From NCBI GenBank assembly GCA_964406605.1, contig CAYOSF010000012.1, positions 1 through 64,000 of the forward strand: DNA of 64,000 bases. The letters are read 5' to 3'. Within the stretch, counting starts at the first letter, position 1; each line of letters opens with the position of its first letter. Positions 17,066 through 26,218 of the stretch are shown here, piece by piece. This DNA is from CAYOSF01 sp964406605. Lineage in GTDB: Bacteria; Chloroflexota; Dehalococcoidia; DSTF01; RBG-16-68-14. The position numbers and the translations under genes are program-made. A model generated the notes under the pieces. The model searched no databases, was not told where the DNA came from, and saw nothing but the letters and a program-made list of their open reading frames with translations.

Positions 17066-17860
17066 ATGGGTGAAAGAGACGAAGTCGCGGCTGCGAACGA
17101 ACGGCTCTGGGAGAGAGAAGTGGAGGAGGGGTGCGGCTACACGAAGCCGTGGCTGGACCTTGACCCAGAGACGATCAGGCGATACGCGAGAGGCACGTTG
17201 GAACCGGTTCCGGAACCGCTCGCGGAGATGTCGCCTCGCGAGGTGCTTGCCCAGGCGGAAGGCAAGGACGTGCTCTGTCTGGCCAACGGCGGCGGTCAAC
17301 AGTCAGCCGTGTTCTCGCTGCTCGGCGCGCGCGTAACGGTCGTCGACATAGCCCAGGGGCAGCTCAGGGGGGACAGAGAGGCTGCAGCGCACTACGGTTA
17401 CGAGATCAGGACGATCCACGGCGACATGCGCGACCTCTCGCCGCTGGAGGACGAGTCATTCGATATCGTCTACGGAACGGGCATATGCTATGTGCCCGAT
17501 GCGCGAGAGGTCTACCGCCAGGTCGCCAGGGTGTTGAGGACAGGCGGGCTGTACCGGACCGATTGGGGGCAACCGGCGATCCACTTCTTAGCATTCGACG
17601 GAAGCGGCTATCGGATCGCGAAGCCTTACAAGGAGAACATAGATCGGCGGGAGGACGGTGGAATTGAGTTTCGGCACTACATCGATGACATCTTCGCCGG
17701 ACTCCTAGAGGTCGGCTTCCTGGTTGCACAGGTGGAGGATCTGTCCCGGCACGTTAAGCCGGACTCTGAGGCCCCTCCGGGAACCTGGGATCACGAGGAG
17801 ACGTACGTGGGCGGACGGTTCGTTGTGGTGGCTCAGAAGCGGCCAACAGCGCAGGAGTAG
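17066..17860 (+). CDS. SAM-dependent class I methyltransferase
   Basis: 264 residues; ATG chosen for GGGAGG eight bases upstream. The Rossmann core shows motif I in the form VLCLANGGGQQSAVFSLLGA, motif II VTVVDIAQGQL, the acidic loop IHGDMRDLSPLEDESFDIV and a post-motif RVLRTGGLYRTDW. Motif I deviates from the usual E/DxGxGxG. The N-terminal 70 residues (YTKPWLDLDPETIRRYARG) are typical of a widespread family of unassigned small-molecule methyltransferases. No neighbouring gene suggests the substrate. Confidence 0.8.
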   Translation: MGERDEVAAANERLWEREVEEGCGYTKPWLDLDPETIRRYARGTLEPVPEPLAEMSPREVLAQAEGKDVLCLANGGGQQSAVFSLLGARVTVVDIAQGQLRGDREAAAHYGYEIRTIHGDMRDLSPLEDESFDIVYGTGICYVPDAREVYRQVARVLRTGGLYRTDWGQPAIHFLAFDGSGYRIAKPYKENIDRREDGGIEFRHYIDDIFAGLLEVGFLVAQVEDLSRHVKPDSEAPPGTWDHEETYVGGRFVVVAQKRPTAQE

Positions 17861-17956
17861 CCCGCCTGCGCTTCGTCCGCCGCAGGACGGTCGGCAACCA
17901 CACATCCTGCCTGTGGGAGCTCTGTCTCCTCCCGGAACCTAGCCCACCCAATCTGA

Positions 17957-17995
17957 AAGGGCCGGCCGGCGGTATGCTGGTGGGCCTTCCTTTAT
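17957..17995 (+). terminator. Hairpin with T-rich tail after the methyltransferase gene
   Basis: AAGG..GCC and GGGCC..TT arms around GCCGGCGGTATGCTGG, followed by CCTTT. It lies about 95 nt after the stop codon. The rest of 17861-18129 shows nothing recognisable. Confidence 0.5.
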
Positions 17996-18129
17996 GTCAA
18001 TAGAGCTCCATCGGAGTAGGGCGGCCCGGCAAGACCATCATGACGATGTGGCGAGCGACACCGGAATTGCCGTCCAGCTCTGAGCTGAAGCGGGCGGGCG
18101 GCACGCGTCACCCTGCGCCATGGCCGGCG

Positions 18130-19866
18130 CTACCGACAGACATCAGTGAGGGCCGCGCCACACTGCAGTATGACAGACGCGTCAACGCTGTCGACGTGTT
18201 CGTCTCGGTTTGCATCCGCGGCTCGCCAGCATTCGAGTGAGTCGATCACCTGCGCCTCGAACTGCAGCACGAGAGCCCCGTCCACGCTGTCGGTCGAGCC
18301 GCCGCAGTCGGCGTCGCCGAGCGGATAACCGCCGTGCCGCACCCCGGCGCAGGGTGCGATTACGGCATCGATCAGCACCGGGCCGGGCTCGGGCCCAACC
18401 GGACCCACCTCCTCAAGATCGAGCCAGCCCAGGTCGGGCGTGACGGACGCCTCCCGCAGACAGGTCAGAGTGAGCGAGAAGAGCGGCCCCTGACTGACGT
18501 CCGCTGGCAGCAGGCAGGAGAACTCGGCGCCGGCAGTCCCCACAGTCCGTTCCACGTCGTCGCACTGACCTGCCACGGCTTCGTCCTGTGGGATCGGAGC
18601 CGGATGGTAGGCAATGACGTCCGCTGGCCACACTAGGCTCATTTCGACTCGCTGCGGCAAGTTTGCCGGCAGCACGACGGCCTCGACAGCCACCGTCAAA
18701 TCGTCGTTTGTCCTGCCGCCACATTCGGTTTGCAGTCCTTCCCTGTCAGGCCGGCAATCAACAGCGATGACGCCTCGATCAAGCTCTTTCTGTGGAACAG
18801 CAATGAGCTGGCGCCTCCACTGAGCCCTCCGTTGGTACACCCAGCCGAAGAACGAACTGCCGTCGGCAGCGGCCCTACCACCCATTCCCATCTCGATATC
18901 GCCCAAACTGCCGTCGAGCGAAACACTACCGCCGATCGGATCGATTGAGCCACCGAACTCCCCCGCCCCCAATTCGCCGCAGTCGAGCGAAACGTCCAGC
19001 AAGAGGAGGTCCTGGCGGAAGCTGATCTTGCACGTCGTCCCGGGCTCTTCTTCGACAACGGCGTCCCACTCGCCGTTCACGTCGATGTAGTCAACCCCAG
19101 CGCGTTCTGCCGTGAAGGTGCCCGCGAGCGGGGGGAATGAAGTCCAGGTGCCGCTCTCCGACTCGCTGTCTGAGGCGACGCCTTCCAGGCCTACGCCCCC
19201 ACCCGCTCCGCCGCCGCCAAGCGAGAACGCCCCGGTGCTGGCATCGATGCGGCCCCACAATAGCACCCGCCCGATCACGTCACACTCCGCCGACGCATGG
19301 AGCTTGCGCCCTTTCTGCTGCACAACCGCCTCGCAACTGCCGGTCAACGAGCCGGTGAAGTCGATCCGCCAGGTTCCGGAGATATCCACCGGTTCCGGCA
19401 GCGTAGGCAGCGGCGAGACGAGCGGTCCCTCGCGGGTAGCCGTGAACTCATTCGGCTGCTCTTGGTCGTAGGACTCGAACCACACACCTGAGAACGACTG
19501 TCCGTCCGGCGTGGCCGTCCCCTCCAGCGTGACATGTATGGCAGGGGCGGCGTAGGGAAAGTCTGCGCTGATTTGAACCCCATTTGTGTCCGGGTCAAAG
19601 ATGCCGAAACCGCCTCCCTGTCCGAAGACCGAACAAGCCAAGCTGATCAGACCAATGGAAGTTCTGCCCGGCAGATGATCGAAGGCCGCCTCGCATGTCT
19701 GAGGTTCCGGCCCGCCGAGCTCAATGCTCCACGTTCCAGTGAGATCGAGCCCTTCATCTCCTCTCGCGTCGACGGCAACGACCAGCACCACGCCGCCCAA
19801 TCCGAGCAGACCGATCATCGCCCCAACCACCGATATCCGCCGTTTCAGGTCGATTCTCCGTCTCAT
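18130..19866 (-). CDS. Secreted multi-domain beta protein with dockerin-like C-terminus
   Basis: 578 residues; ATG chosen after GGAGGG. An N-terminal signal/anchor (VVGAMIGLLGLGGVVLVVAV) is followed by three related units of about 100 residues that open with DLTGTWSIEL, DISGTWRIDF and DVNGEWDAVV and have paired Cys (lipocalin-like beta repeats; inference). A fourth region (about 390-500) resembles a cohesin-type beta domain, and the last 65 residues carry two dockerin-like calcium loops (GDADCGGSTDSVDGALVLQF and ADANRDEHVDSVD). The family is not recognised. It is the second dockerin-like protein in the window. Confidence 0.7.
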   Translation of the reverse strand: MRRRIDLKRRISVVGAMIGLLGLGGVVLVVAVDARGDEGLDLTGTWSIELGGPEPQTCEAAFDHLPGRTSIGLISLACSVFGQGGGFGIFDPDTNGVQISADFPYAAPAIHVTLEGTATPDGQSFSGVWFESYDQEQPNEFTATREGPLVSPLPTLPEPVDISGTWRIDFTGSLTGSCEAVVQQKGRKLHASAECDVIGRVLLWGRIDASTGAFSLGGGGAGGGVGLEGVASDSESESGTWTSFPPLAGTFTAERAGVDYIDVNGEWDAVVEEEPGTTCKISFRQDLLLLDVSLDCGELGAGEFGGSIDPIGGSVSLDGSLGDIEMGMGGRAAADGSSFFGWVYQRRAQWRRQLIAVPQKELDRGVIAVDCRPDREGLQTECGGRTNDDLTVAVEAVVLPANLPQRVEMSLVWPADVIAYHPAPIPQDEAVAGQCDDVERTVGTAGAEFSCLLPADVSQGPLFSLTLTCLREASVTPDLGWLDLEEVGPVGPEPGPVLIDAVIAPCAGVRHGGYPLGDADCGGSTDSVDGALVLQFEAQVIDSLECWRAADANRDEHVDSVDASVILQCGAALTDVCR

Positions 19867-19896
19867 CCGCCGTCCCTCCTTTCGCCATGCTGGCCT

Positions 19897-19905
19897 AGCA
19901 TAGCA
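19897..19905 (-). promoter_or_regulatory. Extended -10 promoter for the dockerin-like protein gene
   Basis: TGCTATGCT on the minus strand, 31 nt upstream of the ATG at 19866; the -35 region is poor. Confidence 0.4.
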
Positions 19906-20001
19906 CATCCGCCCGTGCCGGGCGGACCTCTTCTAGCGGGTCAGCCGTGAGATGAGGTCTGAGCCCAGTGCGCTCTGGCCCACCTAGCACGAACGAGACG
20001 A

Positions 20002-20034
20002 AAAGGCCCGCGATCGAGTGACCGCGGGCCTCTT
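20002..20034. terminator. GC hairpin after the CAP-domain gene (family copy 3)
   Basis: AGGCCCGCG (20004-20012) and CGCGGGCCT (20023-20031) with a 10-nt loop. On the minus strand the stem is followed by TTTTCG, so it can act as a Rho-independent terminator of the CAP gene that ends at 20057. Confidence 0.6.
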
Positions 20035-20056
20035 CCGCTCTTCCCTGGCCGCGTCC

Positions 20057-20935
20057 CTACGGCGGCCCAATGAAGACCATGGTGAAGTACTTCATGCCCG
20101 CCCCATCAAAGGCCACCGCCACGCCCAGATGGGTGTAGTTCCCGCTCAGGATGTTCGCTCGGTGCCCCTCGCTGGCCATCAGGTCGCGTATGGCCACCGC
20201 GACTGTCTCGCTGTCCGGATAGTTGTTGCGCGCCAAGTTCTCCCCCGCCCAGCCATGGGGCACCCCGTAGGCATCCAGCAGAGAGAAGGCCGTCTCGCCC
20301 TCCGGGCTGGTGTGCGAGAAGTAGCCGCGGCTCGCCATGTCGTTCGAGCGGATCTGGGCCACGTATACCACACACCCGTGCGGCGCCAGGGCCGGCATCC
20401 CGTACTGCGCGCGCTCGTTGTTGATAGCGTTGAACAGCGACAGACCGAAGCCGCTCATCCCCGCCGTGGGGCATCCCGGCGAGGCAGGTGGCGGTGACGT
20501 CGGCGCCGGGGCGGCCGCAGGCGGCGCGGCAGGCTCACCTTGGGTCGCCGCGGTCGGCTGAGCCGGGGCGGCAGGTTGCGCTGGAGCCGGCTCCGGCGAC
20601 GCCGTAGGCGTGGGCGCCGGCGTCGGGCTGGGCGTGGGACGGAGATCGTCCATCAGCCGGAGGAGTCCCCGGTACAGATCGCCGGCATCGACCTGTCCGA
20701 GGGCCGCGCCGACGCCTTGGGTCTCGTCCCCATCCGCCGCCGGACCGGAAGGATCGGCCTGCAGGGCGGCCGCTCTCGAAGGCGGACCGTCACTCCATCG
20801 CCCCGTCAGGAGAAATGCCGACGAAACTAGCAACAGCGCAACGCCGCCCGTCAGCATCGCTGCCTGGAGCAGGCGACGCCCGGAGTGGCTTCTGGGCACT
20901 CGGCAAAGGGCTCGCAAACGGCTGGGTATGCTCAT
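20057..20935 (-). CDS. Secreted CAP-domain (SCP/PR-1-like) protein
   Basis: 292 residues. A basic N-terminus and membrane helix (AAMLTGGVALLLVSSAFLL) are followed by a Pro/Ala/Thr-rich stalk at about 100-155 and a CAP domain. The domain shows INNERAQYGMPALAPHGCV, SRGYFSHTSPEGETAFSLL, GENLARNNY and LMASEGHRANILSGNYTHLG, which contain the conserved His and Glu residues of the CAP cavity. Bacterial CAP proteins are extracellular; their activity is not settled. It is divergent from the ribosomal operon. Confidence 0.88.
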   Translation of the reverse strand: MSIPSRLRALCRVPRSHSGRRLLQAAMLTGGVALLLVSSAFLLTGRWSDGPPSRAAALQADPSGPAADGDETQGVGAALGQVDAGDLYRGLLRLMDDLRPTPSPTPAPTPTASPEPAPAQPAAPAQPTAATQGEPAAPPAAAPAPTSPPPASPGCPTAGMSGFGLSLFNAINNERAQYGMPALAPHGCVVYVAQIRSNDMASRGYFSHTSPEGETAFSLLDAYGVPHGWAGENLARNNYPDSETVAVAIRDLMASEGHRANILSGNYTHLGVAVAFDGAGMKYFTMVFIGPP

Positions 20936-21279
20936 CTCGCTCTTTCCGGCCCGCGGTATTGGGGAGAACCCCTAAGGGCCGTCCAGGGAAATATCGGCGC
21001 GGCGCGGCGAGACTTGAGGGAAAGCCCTTACTGGGGCCACGATCTTGGCCCGTCAGGCGTGGGGATCATTTGCTTGACTCTTATGACTGCCCTAGCTACA
21101 CTGTTTCGTCGGCGCCTAACGGAGAGCGTCTAGTCGGTAGGCCAAGGGCCCCGACCGTGATGACCGCCGGCAGTGGTGAGGTCGGCTAGTCTAGGCAGAC
21201 GGCCTCACGCCGGGTCAGGCTCCGGAGAGCGGCCTTTGGTCTTGTCTTGTAATTTCCAGGGAATCGAAGGGAAGGGCTC
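20936..21279. other. Divergent intergenic region between the CAP gene and rpsL
   Basis: 344 bp. On the CAP side are two imperfect palindromes, GGGGAGAACCCCTAAGGG at 20961-20977 and TTGAGGGAAAGCCCTTA at 21014-21030, resembling the box upstream of flp. On the rpsL side is a sigma70-like promoter at 21074 and a leader of about 170 nt with no recognisable leader peptide. Confidence 0.5.
21074..21102 (+). promoter_or_regulatory. Sigma70-like promoter of the ribosomal superoperon
   Basis: TTGACT at 21074-21079, exactly 17 bp, then TACACT at 21097-21102. It precedes rpsL by about 170 nt and is the only clear promoter before the long plus-strand run of ribosomal genes. Confidence 0.7.
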
Positions 21280-21711
21280 TTGCCTACGATCAACCAGCTA
21301 GTCCGGAAGGGACGAAAGAAGGGCGTCAGGAAGACCAAGGCGCCTGCCTTGCGCTTCACCTACAACGCCCTGAAGAACCGGCTGGTGCGCGGAAAAGGAT
21401 CGCCTCAGAAGCGCGGCGTATGCACGCAGGTGCGAACGATGACGCCGAAGAAGCCCAACTCCGCTCTGCGCAAGATAGCCCGCATCCGTCTCACGAACGG
21501 CATTGAGGTGACCGGCTACATCCCCGGCGAAGGACACACCCTCCAGGAGCACTCCGTGGTCCTCATCCGCGGCGGCCGGGTCAGAGACCTGCCCGGCGTG
21601 CGTTACCATGTCATTAGAGGCGCGCTGGATTCGCAGGGAGTCGCGGACAGGCACCGCGGCCGCAGCAAGTACGGGACCCGCAGGGGCCGCGCACCCGGCG
21701 GAGGAGCCTAG
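21280..21711 (+). CDS. rpsL: 30S ribosomal protein S12
   Basis: 143 residues, TTG start (PTINQLVRKGRKK) after a GAAGGGAAGGG ribosome site. S12 lies at the decoding centre; the conserved KPNSALRKIARIRLTNG and HSVVLIRGGRVRDLPGVRYH segments are present. The C-terminal tail after SKYGTRRGRAPGGGA is slightly longer than the common 124-residue form. First gene of the str operon. Confidence 0.95.
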   Translation: MPTINQLVRKGRKKGVRKTKAPALRFTYNALKNRLVRGKGSPQKRGVCTQVRTMTPKKPNSALRKIARIRLTNGIEVTGYIPGEGHTLQEHSVVLIRGGRVRDLPGVRYHVIRGALDSQGVADRHRGRSKYGTRRGRAPGGGA

Positions 21712-21789
21712 CCGATGCTGCGGCGCCGCGGCACCAACTGCCACACCTCCCCCCTCCAGGCGGGATTCGTACGTTAGGGAAACCGGATC

Positions 21790-22260
21790 ATGCCAAGACG
21801 AGCACGAGTGGAGCGGCGAACGACGGAGCCGGATGCTAAGTACGGCAACCAGCTCATCAGCGTCTTCGTCAACAAGGTAATGCGAAAGGGCAAGAAGAGC
21901 GTCGCGGAGCGCATCGTCTACGACGCTCTGGCCCAGATAGAACAGCAGGAGCAGCGCGACCCCGTCGAGGTGTTCGAGCAAGCAGTGCACAACGCTACGC
22001 CCGTTGTGGAGGTGAAGCCGCGACGGGTCGGCGGCGCCACCTATCAGGTACCGGTCGATATCCGCGCTGAGCGCCGCCTGGCCCTCGCTCTGCGCTGGCT
22101 GCTGCGGTCGGCGCGGGCCCGCCGCGGCCGGACCATGGCCGAACGCCTGGCCGCAGAACTGGTCGAGGCCGCCAACAACCAGGGCGCAACCATCAAGCAG
22201 AAAGCCGACACTCATCGGATGGCGGAGGCGAACCGCGCCTTCGCCCACTACCGGTGGTAG
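21790..22260 (+). CDS. rpsG: 30S ribosomal protein S7
   Basis: 156 residues, the usual length. It binds the 3' major domain of 16S rRNA. Conserved VNKVMRKGKKSVAERIVYDAL, then RRVGGATYQVPVDI and KKADTHRMAEANRAFAHYRW-type C-terminus are visible. It follows rpsL by 78 nt and precedes fusA. Confidence 0.95.
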   Translation: MPRRARVERRTTEPDAKYGNQLISVFVNKVMRKGKKSVAERIVYDALAQIEQQEQRDPVEVFEQAVHNATPVVEVKPRRVGGATYQVPVDIRAERRLALALRWLLRSARARRGRTMAERLAAELVEAANNQGATIKQKADTHRMAEANRAFAHYRW

Positions 22261-22323
22261 GAGCCATGTGGGGCCGCCCGAGCGAATTGCAGCGGCCCCA
22301 AGTGCTGCCTCCAAGCAACAGAG

Positions 22324-24414
22324 ATGACACGAGATCAGCCCATCGAGCGGGTGCGCAACATCGGCATTATCGCCCACATCGACGCCGGCAAGACGACGGT
22401 GACCGAGCGCGTGCTGTTCTATACCGGGCGCACCTACAAGATGGGGGAGGTGCATGAAGGCACCGCCGTGATGGACTGGATGGCGCAGGAGCGCGAGCGC
22501 GGCATCACGATCACCGCCGCTGCCACCACCAGTCAGTGGAGTGGCCACAGCATCAATATCATCGACACGCCCGGCCACGTCGACTTCACCGTCGAGGTCG
22601 AGCGAAGCCTGCGCGTCCTGGACGGGGGCATCGTCGTCTTCGACGCCGTCCACGGCGTGGAGCCGCAGTCGGAGACCGTCTGGCGACAGGCCGACCGCTA
22701 CCGCGTGCCCCGTGTCTGCTTCGTCAACAAGATGGACCGGGTGGGCGCCGACTACTGGCGTACCATCGACATGATCGCGGAGCGCCTCGAGGCCAAGCCC
22801 ATTCCCATCCAGATCCCCGTGGGCAGCGAGTCCAGCTTCGCCGGTGTCATCGATCTCGTGGAAGAGCGGGCCTGGAGCTTCCCCGAGGAACGGGATAAGG
22901 AACCCATCGTCCACGAGATACCGCCGGAGCTGGTGGAAACAGCCTCTGCACAGCGTGACCGCCTCATCGAACGCACGGCCGAGGTAGACAGCCAGCTCAT
23001 GATCTCTTATGTCGAGGGCCATGCCATCAGCCCGTCCGAACTGAAGAAGGCGCTCCGCCGCGCCACTTTGGCGAGCGAGGCCACTCCGGTGCTGTGCGGT
23101 GCGGCCCTCCGCAACAAGGGGATCCAGCCCCTGCTCGATGCGGTCATCGACTACCTTCCCTCTCCCGTAGACGTACCGCCCATTTCGGGCACCAACCCCA
23201 AGACCGGAGAACTCGTGGAGCGTTCCGCCGATGATAAGGAGCCCTTCTGCGCCCTCGCCTTCAAGATCGTGAGCGACCCCTACGTGGGTCGTCTCGCATA
23301 TTTCCGCGTCTATTCCGGCCACGCCACTGAGGGCTCCTCGGTTCTCAACACAAGCCAAGACCGGAAGGAGCGTTTCGGCCGGCTGCTTCGCATGCACGCC
23401 AACCACCGAGAGGACGTGGAGGAGGTGTTCGCAGGGGACATCGCGGCCGCCATCGGCCTTAAGAACACCTTCACCGGCGACAGCCTCTGCGCCGCAACCC
23501 ATCCCATCATCCTCGAGACGATCCGCTTCCCCGAGCCCGTGATCTCCGTCGCCATCGAGCCCAAGACAAAGGAAGACCAGGATCGCATGGGGACGAGCTT
23601 GGGCAGGCTGGCGGACGAGGACCCGACGTTCCGTACGCGGTACGACGACGAAACCGGCCAGACTATCATCTCCGGCATGGGAGAACTGCATCTGGAAGTC
23701 ATCGTCGACCGCATGCTGCGCGAGTTCCAAGTGGAGGCGAACGTCGGGCGGCCGCAGGTTGCCTTCAAAGAGACCATCACTCGAAGCGCCCGGGCCGAAG
23801 GCCGGTTCATCCGTCAGACGGGAGGCCATGGCCAATTCGGCGTCGTTGACATCGAGATCGCACCCCGGGAGCGCGGCGCCGGATTCGAGTTCACCAACGC
23901 CACCAAAGGCGGCGTCATTCCCCAAGAGTACATACCGGCGGTGGAGCACGGCGTGCGGCAAGCTCTAGAGAACGGCGTCCTGGCCGGTTATCCCGTGGTG
24001 GACGTCGCCGTCTCAGTGCTGGACGGCCAGTATCACCCCGTCGACTCATCGGAGGTGGCATTCCGCAGCGCCGGGGTGCTGGCCATTCGCGAGGCCTTGG
24101 ACCGGGCCGATCCGATCCTGCTGGAGCCCGTCATGAAGCTGGAGATCAGTACGCCGGAGGATTCCTTCGGCGATGTGCTCGCGGACGTGAACGGCCGGCG
24201 CGGCCACGTCGTCGGCGTGGAGCCCCGCGGAAAGCTCCAGATCGTCCGTGCCCTGCTGCCCCTGGCCGAGTCGTTCGGCTACGCGACCGATCTGCGCTCC
24301 CTCTCCCAGGGACGCGCTACCTACAGCCTGGAGTTCGACCACTACGGCGAGATGCCGCCCGAGCAGGCGGAGCGGATAGCCGGAGGCCGGATCAGGAAGC
24401 CAGCGAGGGCCTAA
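22324..24414 (+). CDS. fusA: Translation elongation factor G
   Basis: 696 residues, full length. GTPase motifs: AHIDAGKTT (G1), the switch I region with GITI, DTPGHVDF (G3), NKMDR (G4). Domains II-V follow, with the domain IV segment containing GGHGQFGVV. It drives ribosomal translocation. In many bacteria tuf follows, but here the next gene is rpsJ after 3 nt. Confidence 0.97.
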   Translation: MTRDQPIERVRNIGIIAHIDAGKTTVTERVLFYTGRTYKMGEVHEGTAVMDWMAQERERGITITAAATTSQWSGHSINIIDTPGHVDFTVEVERSLRVLDGGIVVFDAVHGVEPQSETVWRQADRYRVPRVCFVNKMDRVGADYWRTIDMIAERLEAKPIPIQIPVGSESSFAGVIDLVEERAWSFPEERDKEPIVHEIPPELVETASAQRDRLIERTAEVDSQLMISYVEGHAISPSELKKALRRATLASEATPVLCGAALRNKGIQPLLDAVIDYLPSPVDVPPISGTNPKTGELVERSADDKEPFCALAFKIVSDPYVGRLAYFRVYSGHATEGSSVLNTSQDRKERFGRLLRMHANHREDVEEVFAGDIAAAIGLKNTFTGDSLCAATHPIILETIRFPEPVISVAIEPKTKEDQDRMGTSLGRLADEDPTFRTRYDDETGQTIISGMGELHLEVIVDRMLREFQVEANVGRPQVAFKETITRSARAEGRFIRQTGGHGQFGVVDIEIAPRERGAGFEFTNATKGGVIPQEYIPAVEHGVRQALENGVLAGYPVVDVAVSVLDGQYHPVDSSEVAFRSAGVLAIREALDRADPILLEPVMKLEISTPEDSFGDVLADVNGRRGHVVGVEPRGKLQIVRALLPLAESFGYATDLRSLSQGRATYSLEFDHYGEMPPEQAERIAGGRIRKPARA

Positions 24415-24417
24415 ACG

Positions 24418-24726
24418 ATGCCGCAGCAGAAGATCCGGATCCGCCTCAAGGCCTACGACCATCGCGTTCTCGATCAGTCGGCTGAACAGATCGTAGAGGC
24501 GGCCGAGCGGACCGGTGCTGTCGTCGCCGGACCCATCCCGCTCCCTACCCACATCAAGAAGTTCACCGTCATCCGATCACCCTTCGTCCACAAGGACGGG
24601 CGGGAGCAGTTTGAGATCCGGACCCATAAGCGGATCATCGATATCCAGAACCCGACGTCCAGGACCGTAGACACGCTCATGCGCCTTCAACTCCCCGCCG
24701 GCGTGGACATTGAGGTCAAGCTGTGA
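24418..24726 (+). CDS. rpsJ: 30S ribosomal protein S10
   Basis: 102 residues, normal length. QKIRIRLKAYDHRVLDQSAE and the loop HIKKFTVIRSPFVHKDGREQ are canonical. It is a 16S-binding head protein and, as NusE, also part of transcription antitermination complexes. It overlaps rplC by 4 nt (GTGA). Confidence 0.95.
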   Translation: MPQQKIRIRLKAYDHRVLDQSAEQIVEAAERTGAVVAGPIPLPTHIKKFTVIRSPFVHKDGREQFEIRTHKRIIDIQNPTSRTVDTLMRLQLPAGVDIEVKL

Positions 24727-25547
24727 TCGAAGGACTGCTCGGCCGAAAGGTTGGGATGATCCAGGTCTTCGACAAGCAGGGCCGGATGCGCGGCGCTACG
24801 GTTGTCGAGGCGGGACCGTGCCTGATAACCCAGATCAAGACCGAGGAGACGGACGGCTACCGCGCCGTCCAACTCGGCTTCGGGTCGGCGCGACGCGCCA
24901 ACAAGCCCATGCGGGGCCATCTTGGCCGCCAGGGCGACTTGCGCCACCTGAGGGAGTTCCAGGTGGACGACCCCGACCGACACCGCGTGGGCGAGCGGAT
25001 TGGGGCCGAGATCTTCCGGGAAGGCGACCTGGTAGATATCACGGGCATCAGCAAAGGCCGCGGCTTCGCCGGCGGCGTCAAGCGATACGGCTTCCGCGGC
25101 GGACCCCGCACCCACGGCCAGTCCGACCGTCATCGGGCGCCCGGCGCAATCGGCGCCGGCAACACGCCGGGGCGCGTCTTCAAGGGACTGCGCATGGCCG
25201 GACATATGGGGGCAGAGCAGGTCACGGTCCGCAACCTGGAAGTGCTTGAGAGCAACGCGGCCCGGGGCATGCTCCTGATCGCCGGAGCCGTACCCGGCGC
25301 CCGCAACGGTCTCATCAAGATCCGCTACTCCAAGAAGACACTGCAGGAGGCTCTCGCTCGGAAGCCGGAGGCGGAGGAAACCGCTCCTGCCGTTGAGGAA
25401 GAGACGCCACCCGCCGACGAAGAGCAAGAGAAGCCCCAGGCAAAGGCCGAGGAGCCCACAGCGAAGGAGGAGCCGGAGGCGGAGCGGCCTGAGCAATCCG
25501 CCGAGGACGAGGCCGGGCCTTCCTCGGATGACGAAGAAGCGTCATGA
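24723..25547 (+). CDS. rplC: 50S ribosomal protein L3 with acidic C-terminal tail
   Basis: 274 residues, GTG start. The L3 core (GLLGRKVGMIQVFDKQGRM, then FAGGVKRYGFRGGPRTHGQS) ends near residue 212. A tail of about 60 residues made almost only of Glu, Ala, Pro and Lys follows, which is not part of normal L3 (about 205-215). L3 initiates 50S assembly. The tail ends 4 nt inside rplD. Confidence 0.93.
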   Translation: MIEGLLGRKVGMIQVFDKQGRMRGATVVEAGPCLITQIKTEETDGYRAVQLGFGSARRANKPMRGHLGRQGDLRHLREFQVDDPDRHRVGERIGAEIFREGDLVDITGISKGRGFAGGVKRYGFRGGPRTHGQSDRHRAPGAIGAGNTPGRVFKGLRMAGHMGAEQVTVRNLEVLESNAARGMLLIAGAVPGARNGLIKIRYSKKTLQEALARKPEAEETAPAVEEETPPADEEQEKPQAKAEEPTAKEEPEAERPEQSAEDEAGPSSDDEEAS

Positions 25548-26218
25548 AGCTGGACGTGCGCGACGGCGCGGGAAAGAAGGTCAAGTCCATCGAGGTGGAC
25601 GAGCAGGTGTTCGGCCTCAAGCCGCACCGACCTGTCGTGCACCAGGCTCTCGTCGCGCAGCGCAACAACCGGCATCGAGGCACCCACAAGACCTTGACCA
25701 GAGGCGAGGTCCAAGGTAGCACTGCCAAGCTCTTCAGGCAGAAGGGTACCGGCCGGGCCCGGCAGGGCTCCATCCGGGCGCCCCACCGCCGAGGAGGCGG
25801 CATCGTCTTCGGGCCGCGGCCACGCAGCTACAACCAGGGGCTGCCCAAGCGCATGAGGCGCCTCGCCATCCGCTCGGTCCTCTCGGCAAAGGCCGCCGAT
25901 GGCAGCCTCCAAGTGATCGACAAACTGGCGATGGACACGCCGCGTACCAAGGACTTGAGCCTCACCCTCCAGAACCTCGGATTCGAGCGGACCACGCTGC
26001 TCGTCACCGCCGAGCCGGAGCCGGTCATCAAACGAAGCGCCCACAACCTGCCGCAGGTGAAGTGGCTGCCCGCGCCCTATCTCAACGTCCTTGATTTGCT
26101 CTCCCACCGGGGCCTGCTGATGACAGAGGAGGCAGTCCGGACGGCTGAGGCTCTGTGGGGCGGCGAACGTGCCGCCAAGCGCCGGGCTTCCGTGGCCGAG
26201 GAGGTGTCCGGTGAGTAA
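25544..26218 (+). CDS. rplD: 50S ribosomal protein L4
   Basis: 224 residues. The conserved loop FRQKGTGRARQGSIRAPHRR and RSYNQGLPKRMRRLAIRSVL are present. L4 lines the exit tunnel and in some bacteria autoregulates the S10 operon. Start overlaps rplC by 4 nt; the C-terminus is somewhat extended (AKRRASVAEEVSGE). Confidence 0.94.
   Translation: MKLDVRDGAGKKVKSIEVDEQVFGLKPHRPVVHQALVAQRNNRHRGTHKTLTRGEVQGSTAKLFRQKGTGRARQGSIRAPHRRGGGIVFGPRPRSYNQGLPKRMRRLAIRSVLSAKAADGSLQVIDKLAMDTPRTKDLSLTLQNLGFERTTLLVTAEPEPVIKRSAHNLPQVKWLPAPYLNVLDLLSHRGLLMTEEAVRTAEALWGGERAAKRRASVAEEVSGE

Noticed and set aside
21298..23961. An 887-codon open frame on the minus strand across rpsL, rpsG and fusA
   Set aside because: It is antisense to three certain genes, has no recognisable domain and reads as reversed high-GC codons.
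22261..24420. Expected tuf gene between fusA and rpsJ
   Set aside because: rpsJ starts 3 nt after fusA; tuf is simply not in this operon, which is known from other lineages and not by itself remarkable.
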